Below the pieces are notes generated by a model. The model was not told the DNA's origin. It worked only from the letters and a program-made list of their open reading frames with translations, and searched no databases. A stretch of DNA of 14,395 nucleotides from an uncultured Collinsella sp. (GTDB taxonomy: Bacteria > Actinomycetota > Coriobacteriia > Coriobacteriales > Coriobacteriaceae), in contig URTL01000037.1 in NCBI GenBank assembly GCA_900550785.1, forward strand, positions 1 through 14,395, read 5' to 3'. The position numbers and the translations under genes were made by a program. Below are positions 1-7,235 of this stretch, in pieces (within the stretch, counting starts at the first letter, position 1; every line of letters begins with the position of its first letter).

Positions 1-195
1 CTCCCCCGCCTTGGCCTCCGCCAGGAAGCGCTCGATCTCGTCGTCCTGGATGGGCGACTGGTAGTCGTTGATCTTCTCGACCTTCTCGGGCACGATGTCC
101 AGCGCGTGGACCTCGTTGTGCTGCGAGAGCAGGACGGCGAGGGACAGGCCGACGTAGCCGGTACCGGCGACAGCGATCTTTAATTTTTCAGTCAT
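1..195 (-). CDS. ugd: UDP-glucose 6-dehydrogenase, N-terminal fragment (cut by window edge)
   Basis: The visible 65 codons encode the start of a nucleotide-sugar dehydrogenase. It oxidises a UDP-sugar, most likely UDP-glucose to UDP-glucuronate with NAD+, to make a precursor for a surface polysaccharide in the cytoplasm. After MTEKLKI comes the Rossmann turn VAGTGYVGLSLA (residues 8-19), then an acidic strand end (ALDIVPEKVEKIN) and the SPIxDxEIxxFL segment typical of the Ugd family. The start is the ATG at 195, with a GAGGAG Shine-Dalgarno at 203-208 and a 7-nt spacer. It is the fourth gene of the minus-strand polysaccharide operon, 46 bp after the glycosyltransferase stop. The catalytic cysteine region is outside the window. 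UDP-ManNAc dehydrogenase is a less likely alternative, since only the cofactor-binding end is seen. Confidence 0.85.
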   Translation of the reverse strand, partial: MTEKLKIAVAGTGYVGLSLAVLLSQHNEVHALDIVPEKVEKINDYQSPIQDDEIERFLAEAKAGE

Positions 196-241
196 AAAAC
201 GACTCCTCAGAAAAATTGAAATTACGGTTCATAACTCGTAG

Positions 242-1150
242 CTAAGATTTACTTTTCCTAAAGAATCCAAAAGCTTCGGTAACGCAGGCACTCGGCGACG
301 CAAAGAAAGCCTTGATCGCATAGCCGAACGCATCCACATATCGTCGACTACGCTTCATTGCAAATGCCAAAACGGCGTTATGTCGAAACTCTATATAGTT
401 GATATCTTTCTTATCGAGCTGTGGGTAATAACTTTGAACGACCTTGTGTCTCGCCACTTCGCCTTCGATCTTGTTGTTTCCCAGAGAAAGGCGCTCGCCA
501 GAATGCAGATACTGATGCACGTGGACTTCTGGCATATAGCCAATACGCGCACCAGCTTCAATACAACGAAGCATTAGCCACCAGTCTTGGCCCGTAGCAA
601 CTTCGCCGAATCCCTCGGTCACGTCAAACAGACTCTTCTTTAGCATGTAGATTGATGTGGGTGCTATTGGCGTTAATAGATGCGCTCTGAGCAAACCCTG
701 TTTTGAGAAATCATCACAATGATTGAGCCGGCGATGCTCCACGAGTTTACCCGACTCGTTATACCAAGAGACATCCTGCCAGCACATATCGAGGCCGTTT
801 TCCAGCATATAGACAAGCTGCGTTTCGACCTTATCTGAGAGAAACTCATCATCATCATCAAGAAATGCCAGGTAATCGCCCATCGCTTGACGACATGCAT
901 AATTACGCGCGGAACCCCCGCCCGTACGACCAGCAGTATGGATAATCCTTAGACGCGAATCTTCGCATGCTAAAAGTACTTTATTTGTTTCCTTATCCCA
1001 CTTGGAATTCACTTCGTTGTCGTTAACGACAAGTATTTCGAGATTCTTGTAAGACTGATTAGAAATAGAATTTAACGCTTTTGTCAGCCGATCTGCCCTT
1101 TTATAAGTTGGAACAATAACGCTAACCAGAGGTCCATTCTCAATAGCCAC
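242..1150 (-). CDS. GT2 family glycosyltransferase
   Basis: A 302-residue GT-A fold inverting glycosyltransferase of family GT2. It presumably transfers one sugar from a nucleotide donor to the growing lipid-linked polysaccharide repeat on the inner face of the membrane. The N-terminus VSVIVPTYKRADRL (about residues 9-22) is the classical GT2 opening. The acidic metal/donor site is LDDDDEF (about 97-103), and GQDWWLMLR (about 187-195) is the acceptor-side xDWxL motif. No transmembrane segment is evident. The start codon is GTG at 1150, directly after the TAA of the upstream sugar transferase, so the two are translationally coupled. A GAGGA at 1162-1166 is a plausible Shine-Dalgarno. The gene is clearly AT-richer than its neighbours, as horizontally shuffled capsule transferases often are. 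Donor and acceptor cannot be told from sequence. Confidence 0.9.
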   Translation of the reverse strand: MAIENGPLVSVIVPTYKRADRLTKALNSISNQSYKNLEILVVNDNEVNSKWDKETNKVLLACEDSRLRIIHTAGRTGGGSARNYACRQAMGDYLAFLDDDDEFLSDKVETQLVYMLENGLDMCWQDVSWYNESGKLVEHRRLNHCDDFSKQGLLRAHLLTPIAPTSIYMLKKSLFDVTEGFGEVATGQDWWLMLRCIEAGARIGYMPEVHVHQYLHSGERLSLGNNKIEGEVARHKVVQSYYPQLDKKDINYIEFRHNAVLAFAMKRSRRYVDAFGYAIKAFFASPSACVTEAFGFFRKSKS

Positions 1151-1891
1151 TTATCGCCCCGTCCTCTTCCTGCCAAACATGGCACCAAAGGTGCCGGTAA
1201 AACATTTCCAATCCATGCGGAAGCATCGGTTACGCACGTAATGAAGCTCGATCTTTTGACGCAGACCGCTCTCGAACGTCGCAGCGTTGCGATCGGTCGC
1301 CTGCCACAGGCCCGTGATGCCAGGCTGGACAGAAAGTAGCTCGGCCTTTTCCTCATCGGAAAAATGCTGCTCAAGTTCGTCTCTTGTAATGGGACGCGGT
1401 CCGATGACGGAAAGATCGCCGTTTAGCACGTTCAGGAACTGCGGCATCTCGTCGATGGAGCACTTACGAATAAACTGGCCGACTTTGGTAATACGAGGAT
1501 CATCATCGACCTTGCGCTCGACTTCCCACTGATATAGCTGCTCAGGGCTCAGATACTTCTGCACGTTACCGGCGTCGGCGACCATGCTGCGAAGCTTAAG
1601 GATCTTTATAGCCTTACCGCCCTTGCCAACACGTTCTTGCGCATACACAGGGCTACCCGAAGACTCGAGGCGGATGAGCACGCACACGACAGCAACAGGA
1701 ATGAACAGCACCACACTCACGCAAAGGCTGAAGACAAGATCAAACAGTCTCTTCAAGAAACGGTAGGCCAGCGTACCGCTCGGTTGTATCTTCTGAATAG
1801 CTAGTGTCTCCCCCATGGATGCGCTGCTTTCAGTCTTCTCTTCAACAGTCAAGTTCAAATTCACGTCCCTGTTCCCAGGGATCCCCCCCAT
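1151..1891 (-). CDS. Polyprenyl-phosphate sugar-1-phosphate transferase (bacterial sugar transferase family)
   Basis: A monotopic phosphoglycosyl transferase of the WbaP/PglC type. It moves a sugar-1-phosphate from a nucleotide sugar to undecaprenyl phosphate, the committed step of exopolysaccharide or capsule assembly. From the ATG at 1891 it has 246 residues. One hydrophobic segment lies at about 51-74 (FSLCVSVVLFIPVAVV), then the basic KLRSM stretch (about 99-103), DDDPRITKVGQFIRK, the catalytic Asp-Glu pair in SIDEMPQ (about 147-148) and GPRP (about 164-167). It lacks the multi-TM N-terminal half of full-length WbaP. The start is uncertain: a TTG at 1903, the ATG at 1891 and an ATG at 1816 are all in frame, and none has a strong Shine-Dalgarno. 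A small inverted repeat at 1866-1881 lies in the doubtful N-terminal part. It follows loaP by about 43 bp and abuts the GT2 gene. Confidence 0.9.
   Translation of the reverse strand: MGGIPGNRDVNLNLTVEEKTESSASMGETLAIQKIQPSGTLAYRFLKRLFDLVFSLCVSVVLFIPVAVVCVLIRLESSGSPVYAQERVGKGGKAIKILKLRSMVADAGNVQKYLSPEQLYQWEVERKVDDDPRITKVGQFIRKCSIDEMPQFLNVLNGDLSVIGPRPITRDELEQHFSDEEKAELLSVQPGITGLWQATDRNAATFESGLRQKIELHYVRNRCFRMDWKCFTGTFGAMFGRKRTGR
1866..1881. repeat. Small perfect inverted repeat near the sugar transferase start
   Basis: TCCCTG, a TTCC loop, then CAGGGA. It contains the GTCCC string that recurs in other intergenic hairpins here (9022-9037, 9191-9200, 10586-10591, 12294-12300). Its position raises the chance that the true start of the sugar transferase lies downstream, at 1816. 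Confidence 0.4.
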
Positions 1892-1934
1892 CGATGAATT
1901 CAAAATACGAATGAATTACCAGTGCGACGTCCCC

Positions 1935-2525
1935 TTACGTCTTACTGGGAACGTCCAACGGAAGCAGCTCCCTGAATGCGGAGTCGCCTTCGCCCACGTC
2001 CACCAGGCACCAGCGTTTATGACGGTCGATCTTCTTTACACGGGTCTCTTGACCCACCAACGGGCCTTGCTCTATGTGCAGCACGCCATCTTCTATGCGG
2101 GCTACGCTGTTGCGCACCACGCCGTCGTCGTCGAGCACGCTGCGGTACCAGTCCTGCGCATCGTCCGGCATAGGCGCATAGGCCCGCTCCCTGCTGCCGG
2201 CAATGCGGCAGCCAAAGCTCAACTGGGCCAAGGCCTTATCGAGCAGGGCGGCATCGCGCGTGGCGACGAAGAAGTATTCCTTGTACATGGGTTTGGTTTG
2301 GAGCGACCAGGCGCCGTCCCGCTTAAACCAGAACTCCTTTTGCATCACAAAAGCGTCCTGCATCAGCTCGTGCGGGATAATGCGGCGGACCTTTTCGCAG
2401 GTCTCGCGCTCTTTACCGTTGGGGGTGTGGACCAGATACCAGCGGACGCGGCCATGCTGGCTGTTGGTAGCAGCGCCACTAAAGGCGCCGGGCAGCTGCT
2501 CTTGGCGCCGCATCGTCTGTTCCAT
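1935..2525 (-). CDS. loaP: LoaP-type NusG-paralogue transcription antiterminator
   Basis: A 196-residue specialised NusG paralogue. Known LoaP proteins bind elongating RNA polymerase and prevent premature termination in long biosynthetic operons, and here the operon is the polysaccharide genes directly downstream. An NGN domain begins at RWYLVHTPNGKERETCEKV (about residues 28-46) and continues through KPMYKEYFFVAT (about 78-89) and LSFGCRIAG. A C-terminal KOW-like domain spans about 149-179 (QGPLVGQETRVKKIDRHKRW). The ATG at 2525 is chosen because AAGGGGG lies just upstream with a 6-7 nt spacer; an in-frame GTG at 2558 lacks this. It is the first gene of the operon. Being this divergent and adjacent to a sugar transferase, it is not the housekeeping NusG, which normally sits near secE and rplK. 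An RfaH or UpxY label would describe the same functional class. Confidence 0.85.
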   Translation of the reverse strand: MEQTMRRQEQLPGAFSGAATNSQHGRVRWYLVHTPNGKERETCEKVRRIIPHELMQDAFVMQKEFWFKRDGAWSLQTKPMYKEYFFVATRDAALLDKALAQLSFGCRIAGSRERAYAPMPDDAQDWYRSVLDDDGVVRNSVARIEDGVLHIEQGPLVGQETRVKKIDRHKRWCLVDVGEGDSAFRELLPLDVPSKT

Positions 2526-2616
2526 CTCTCGCCCCCTTAACTTGCATCCACGACACACGCGGGTGCAGGGGCGTTAAGAACAGGCTTCTCGCTCGTAGCT
2601 AGGCGCAGTCGCAAAA

Positions 2617-2631
2617 GTACAGGTTTTTGTA
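2617..2631 (+). repeat. Left arm of a 15-bp perfect inverted repeat upstream of loaP
   Basis: GTACAGGTTTTTGTA; its exact reverse complement is at 2724-2738, and 92 bp lie between them. Outside both arms the motif GCAAAA also matches after a 1-2 base gap. Each arm itself contains TACA-N6-TGTA, so it could be read as a protein-binding half-palindrome or as a recombination site. Confidence 0.85.
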
Positions 2632-2644
2632 GAGGGGTATGGAG

Positions 2645-2668
2645 ATGCGCCCATTCGCGGCGCATTTT
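2645..2668 (+). terminator. Hairpin with short T-tract inside the inverted-repeat-flanked segment
   Basis: ATGCGCC (2645-2651), a 7-nt loop, GGCGCAT (2659-2665), then TTT. It reads as a weak terminator on the plus strand only. If the segment were inverted it would sit between thrS and the promoter, facing minus-strand read-through from thrS. Confidence 0.5.
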
Positions 2669-2685
2669 GTGCAATCTGGGAAAAC

Positions 2686-2707
2686 GCGAGCAGTTTGCTC
2701 GTATAAT
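2686..2707 (+). promoter_or_regulatory. TATAAT -10 box with overlapping palindrome, pointing away from loaP
   Basis: A perfect TATAAT lies at 2702-2707 on the plus strand. It is immediately preceded by the palindrome CGAGCA-GTT-TGCTCG (about 2687-2701), an operator-like site. No good -35 hexamer is visible 16-18 bp upstream, so an activator or an alternative sigma factor contact would be needed. On the minus strand a weak TTGTAT-N17-TATACG can be read across the same place, but it matches consensus poorly. Confidence 0.5.
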
Positions 2708-2723
2708 GAGCAACGTCGAAAGA

Positions 2724-2738
2724 TACAAAAACCTGTAC
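2724..2738 (-). repeat. Right arm of the 15-bp perfect inverted repeat
   Basis: TACAAAAACCTGTAC is the exact reverse complement of 2617-2631. The two arms bracket the -10 box and the internal hairpin. No recombinase gene lies in the window. Confidence 0.85.
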
Positions 2739-2756
2739 CTTTTTGCACAACAAAAT

Positions 2757-2780
2757 AGCCGCTCTAACCAGCGGCTTTTC
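2757..2780 (+). terminator. Terminator hairpin downstream of the plus-strand TATAAT
   Basis: AGCCGCT, a 6-nt loop, AGCGGCT, then TTTTCTT. It can also work on the minus strand (tail ATTTTG). It would end a short plus-strand transcript of roughly 65-75 nt starting near 2714, and would also add to thrS termination. Confidence 0.6.
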
Positions 2781-2792
2781 TTCTATAGACAA

Positions 2793-2827
2793 CAAAAAGG
2801 CGACCGCCCGCGAGGACGATCGCCTTT
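2793..2827 (-). terminator. Rho-independent terminator of thrS
   Basis: On the minus strand AAAGGCGATCG pairs with CGGTCGCCTTT across a 10-nt loop, and the tail runs TTTTTG. The single non-Watson-Crick position is a G-U wobble only on the minus strand, which supports this direction. It lies 22 bp after the thrS stop. Confidence 0.85.
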
Positions 2828-2849
2828 GTTAATTCTTGTGTTGTTTGTG

Positions 2850-4613
<1,764 letters not shown>

Positions 4614-4640
4614 GGGTATGTTTTCTCCTCTCGGATGCCT

Positions 4641-4682
4641 GATGCAAGTGCGTGCGATGCGCTCGGCGTTTTAACTTGCATC
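4641..4682 (-). promoter_or_regulatory. Hairpin at the 5' end of the thrS leader
   Basis: On the minus strand GATGCAAGT (4682-4674) is a perfect reverse complement of ACTTGCATC (4649-4641), with 24 nt between. It begins where transcription from the TATAAT at 4683-4688 should start, so it would form a 5'-terminal stem in the thrS mRNA. The leader is far too short for a T-box riboswitch. E. coli thrS is autoregulated by leader hairpins that mimic tRNA; whether this one does so is unknown. Confidence 0.5.
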
Positions 4683-4710
4683 ATTATAGGCAGGTTGCCA
4701 TGGTATACAA
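4683..4710 (-). promoter_or_regulatory. thrS: Promoter of thrS
   Basis: On the minus strand TTGTAT (4710-4705) is followed after 16 bp by a perfect TATAAT (4688-4683). Transcription would start about 65-70 bp before the thrS ATG. Confidence 0.7.
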
Positions 4711-4711
4711 G

Positions 4712-4742
4712 CGCCCGCCGCACCTTAATGGCACGGCGGGCG
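4712..4742. terminator. GC-rich hairpin between the zinc-ribbon gene and the thrS promoter
   Basis: CGCCCGCCG plus CACC pairs with GGCACGGCGGGCG (two mismatched or wobble positions) across a TTAAT loop. The position suits termination of the zinc-ribbon transcript on the minus strand, although the tail there (CTTGTATACC) is poor. A better T-tract, ATTTTC, follows on the plus strand. It abuts the thrS -35 box. Confidence 0.5.
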
Positions 4743-4833
4743 ATTTTCTACGCATGCTTCATCGTGTGGGGGCGGGTGGCTTGCGCGGGGCGCGCGGTGC
4801 CCGTGGCTTGTGGCCGGCCCGGCGATGGATGCG

Positions 4834-5265
4834 TTACTGGATGCGAGTTCGGCAGTAGGGGCAGACCTTCCAGTGCGCATCGAGCGGGCGATGGCAGCTG
4901 GGGCACACGTTGCGAACCTGGGTATCGCACACCGGGCAGACGACGAAGTCCTTCTCGATGGGCGCGCCGCACTGCGGGCAGGTGCCGTACTGGGCAAGCT
5001 GGCGCTCGCGCAGGGCCATGTCCAGCTCCTGCTCCTCGCGGTCGGACGCGTAGGAGTGCGGGCGCAGAACCAAGTAGGCGATGAGGCCTACAAACGGGAT
5101 GAGGGCGATGATGCCCCATGCCACGTAAGCGCTGGCGCCGCGGCGGCGAGCGTCGATAAACACATAGACGACCGACAGCACATAGAGGACGATGATAAAG
5201 CCAACGAAGGCATAGACGACGCCCATAAGCTGCGGCGACATGAGCTCGGAGATGTACTTGGACAT
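4834..5265 (-). CDS. Small membrane protein with two TM segments and a C-terminal double zinc ribbon
   Basis: A 143-residue protein of unknown function. Two hydrophobic segments (about residues 13-37 and 46-67) are joined by a short basic loop, DARRRG. The second ends in LVLRP, resembling the phospholipase D/cardiolipin-synthase N-terminal anchor type. A charged helical linker (about 72-92) leads to four CxxC pairs: Cys96/99, Cys110/113, Cys121/124 and Cys135/138, that is two zinc ribbons, presumably cytoplasmic. The ATG at 5265 is chosen for its AAAGG Shine-Dalgarno 8-10 nt upstream. A longer reading from 5394 would run through the repeat array with low-complexity Cys/Pro sequence and is not credible. 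It lies divergent from the flavoprotein operon and 220 bp upstream of thrS. Its partner is not evident. Confidence 0.85.
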   Translation of the reverse strand: MSKYISELMSPQLMGVVYAFVGFIIVLYVLSVVYVFIDARRRGASAYVAWGIIALIPFVGLIAYLVLRPHSYASDREEQELDMALRERQLAQYGTCPQCGAPIEKDFVVCPVCDTQVRNVCPSCHRPLDAHWKVCPYCRTRIQ

Positions 5266-5366
5266 TGAGGTGTACCTTTCGGAATATTTACAGTCCGGTC
5301 TAGTGTAACACGGGGGTCGTTCGAGCGGGACCCTGGTGGGACCCAGCGGCGGCCACAGACACAAAC

Positions 5367-5583
5367 ATCTCAATCTGTAACAGTTGCTCGGCAAATTCGG
5401 GTCTAGGTGTTACAGATCGAGACACAGGGGTCCCTCCCCGACTTAAATCTCGATCTGTAACATCTAGGGCCCCAAAACCCCTCTTACTGTTACAGATCGA
5501 GACATTCAAAATCCGTCGGAAGGTTTGTCTCGATCTGTAACATCTACAACCCAAATCATCAGCTAACTGTTACAGAACGAGAC
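5367..5583. repeat. Array of six 16-bp repeats in alternating orientation, 80-bp period
   Basis: The unit is TGTTACAGATCGAGAC. Copies lie at 5367-5382 (-), 5408-5423 (+), 5447-5462 (-), 5488-5503 (+), 5527-5542 (-) and 5568-5583 (+). The start-to-start steps are 41, 39, 41, 39, 41, and the intervening sequences are 25, 23, 25, 23 and 25 bp and unrelated to each other. Copies 2 and 4 are identical, 3 and 5 differ from them at no more than one base, copy 1 differs at two and copy 6 at one. Copies 5 and 6 match further outward for about 7 bp (AAGGTTT/AGGTTT side). The layout is like a BIME (alternating REP units), not a CRISPR. It fills the divergent gap between the zinc-ribbon gene and the flavoprotein operon. 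Confidence 0.95.
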
Positions 5584-5601
5584 AAACCTCTGACGCCAGG
5601 G

Positions 5602-5697
5602 ACGGCAGACGAGGTTATCGACGTTACTGAGTCTCCCCTCGCCTGCCGTTGGCGGATGCAGCGGGGCTGTTCGCCGCATTGCCGCTGCACTGGGGCT
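5602..5697 (+). promoter_or_regulatory. Structured region upstream of the flavoprotein operon (two hairpins)
   Basis: Hairpin 1: ACGGCAGACGAGG (5602-5614) pairs with CCTCGCCTGCCGT (5637-5649), 12 of 13 positions, with a 22-nt loop. Hairpin 2: TGCAGCGG pairs perfectly with CCGCTGCA a short distance downstream (about 5657-5690). Neither has a T-tract. They could be the operon's structured leader or another palindromic repeat. I do not recognise a riboswitch class. Confidence 0.45.
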
Positions 5698-5707
5698 GTG
5701 CAGACCG

Positions 5708-5735
5708 TAGGATAGTCCTATTGACGGCCTGTCAA
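5708..5735 (+). promoter_or_regulatory. Two adjacent operator-like palindromes just before the operon start
   Basis: TAGGA-TAG-TCCTA (5708-5720) and TTGAC-GGCCT-GTCAA (5721-5735) are both perfect and lie directly side by side, 18 bp before the start codon. The second contains a TTGACG that is too close to the start codon to be a usable -35. They may bind a regulator. Confidence 0.4.
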
Positions 5736-5752
5736 CTCGTCTGGGAGGCACT

Positions 5753-7234
5753 GTGGCGGAAACGTTTGATATCGCGATTGTTGGCGCTGGCATCACGGGA
5801 TGCGCCATCGCGCGGCAGCTCGCGCGGTTTGACCTGTCCATTTGCGTGGTCGAAGCGGCCAACGACATAGCACTGGGGGCTTCGAAGGCCAACGGCGGCC
5901 TGGTGCACGCCGGCTACGATCCTGCGCCGGGCACGGTAAAGGCGCAGGTCAACGCCCGTGGTTGCGAGCTGTATGGCACATGGGCCCAGGAGCTGGGCTT
6001 TTTGTTCCGCCGCACCGGGTCGATGGTGCTGGGCTTTAGCGACGAGGACCGGACACACCTGGAGAAGCTGCGCCGCAATGGGCTGGCGAACGGCGTACCC
6101 GAGCTGTCAATCATTGGCCCCGAGCGCATCCACGAACTTGAACCGCGTGCCAGTGCCGACGCAACATGCGCGCTGTGGTGTCCCTCGACCGGTTACGTTG
6201 ACCCGTTTGAAGTGGCCATCGCCGCGCTGGAGAACGCGGTCGCCAACGGCGTGACGTTTATGCGTTCCGCACCGGTGGAAGCGATTGAGGTCGCTAGCTC
6301 GCACGACGAGGGCGTTGCTGCCGACAGCAAGGGCCGCGCGCGCTTTACGCTGGCAACGCCCGCCGGTGACGTGCGCTGCCGTTACCTGATTAACGCCGCG
6401 GGCAACGGTGCCGCGGACATCTCGCATATGGCCGGCGCCGAGGAGTTTCAGATGGCCTGGCGCCAGGGCAATATTGTGGTGCTGGACAAGGAGCCGCGTG
6501 CGCTCATGCCGCTCTACCCCGTGCCGACGCCGATATCGAAGGGCGTTATCGTCACGGGCACCGTACATGGCAACACCGTGATTACCGCGACCGCCGCCGT
6601 GCGCGAGCCCGGCGACACGCAGACCTATGCGAGCGATGTGAACGCGCTGCTGACCGGCGCGCGCAAGCTGGTGCCCGATCTGGATACGCGCCGCGTGGTG
6701 CGCGCATTTGCCGGCGGGCGTCCGGTCATTCAGGGAACGAACGACTTCTTTATTGGACAGTCGGCCGTGGTGCCGGGGCTATTCCAGGCGGCGGGTATTC
6801 AGTCGCCGGGCGTGGCAAGCGCGCCGGCCATTGCCGAGCGCATGGAGCACGTGATGCGCGAGGCGGACGTGGAACTGCACGAGCGGGCGGACTGGAACCC
6901 AATTCGCCGCGCGCCGGACGACTTTGACCGCGCACCGCTGGCGCGCAAGGAAGAGCTGATCGAGTCCGATCCCGCGTGGGGACAGATTGTCTGCCGCTGC
7001 GAGACGGTGCCCGAGGCCGAGATTGTGGCCGCGATCCGACGCCGCCCGGGCGCGGTTTCGGTCGAGGGCGTCAAGCGCCGCTGTCGTGCCGGCATGGGTC
7101 GGTGTCAGAGTGGTTTTTGCCAGAGCCGCGTGGTTGCGATCCTGGCGCGCGAGCTGGGCTGCGACCCCAGCGAGGTGTTGTTGGAGGACGCAGGTTCTTG
7201 GCTGGTTGAGGGACCGCTGAAGGGGGTGCGCTAG
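5753..7234 (+). CDS. GlpA-like FAD-dependent oxidoreductase with C-terminal BFD-type [2Fe-2S] domain
   Basis: A 493-residue flavoprotein. An N-terminal DAO (FAD-dependent glycerol-3-phosphate/hydroxyacid dehydrogenase) domain begins IAIVGAGITG (GxGxxG at 11-16) and contains SKANGGLVHAGYDP (about 44-57) and the AGG/GIQSPG region near its end. From about residue 412 follows a Fer2_BFD domain with CRCETV and RCRAGMGRCQSGFC, four cysteines for an iron-sulphur cluster. Anaerobic GlpA and L-2-hydroxyglutarate oxidase-like enzymes share this layout. It probably oxidises glycerol-3-phosphate or a related 2-hydroxy compound, passing electrons to the next two gene products. The start is GTG at 5753 with GGGAGG 4 nt upstream. 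It is first in a three-gene operon; only one base separates it from the next gene. No glpK or glpF is in view, so the substrate is inferred. Confidence 0.88.
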   Translation: MAETFDIAIVGAGITGCAIARQLARFDLSICVVEAANDIALGASKANGGLVHAGYDPAPGTVKAQVNARGCELYGTWAQELGFLFRRTGSMVLGFSDEDRTHLEKLRRNGLANGVPELSIIGPERIHELEPRASADATCALWCPSTGYVDPFEVAIAALENAVANGVTFMRSAPVEAIEVASSHDEGVAADSKGRARFTLATPAGDVRCRYLINAAGNGAADISHMAGAEEFQMAWRQGNIVVLDKEPRALMPLYPVPTPISKGVIVTGTVHGNTVITATAAVREPGDTQTYASDVNALLTGARKLVPDLDTRRVVRAFAGGRPVIQGTNDFFIGQSAVVPGLFQAAGIQSPGVASAPAIAERMEHVMREADVELHERADWNPIRRAPDDFDRAPLARKEELIESDPAWGQIVCRCETVPEAEIVAAIRRRPGAVSVEGVKRRCRAGMGRCQSGFCQSRVVAILARELGCDPSEVLLEDAGSWLVEGPLKGVR

Positions 7235-7235
7235 G

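Noticed and set aside
4614..4711. T-box riboswitch upstream of thrS
   Set aside because: The leader from the predicted start to the ATG is about 65-70 nt and lacks the T-box sequence and a terminator/antiterminator pair.
5266..5394. Longer N-terminus of the zinc-ribbon protein
   Set aside because: It would add 43 Cys/Pro/Arg-rich residues that run through the repeat array, whereas the ATG at 5265 has a proper ribosome site and starts a normal membrane protein.
5367..5583. CRISPR array
   Set aside because: The repeats are 16 bp, alternate in orientation and are separated by 23-25 bp. No cas gene or leader is present. CRISPR repeats are longer and all face the same way.
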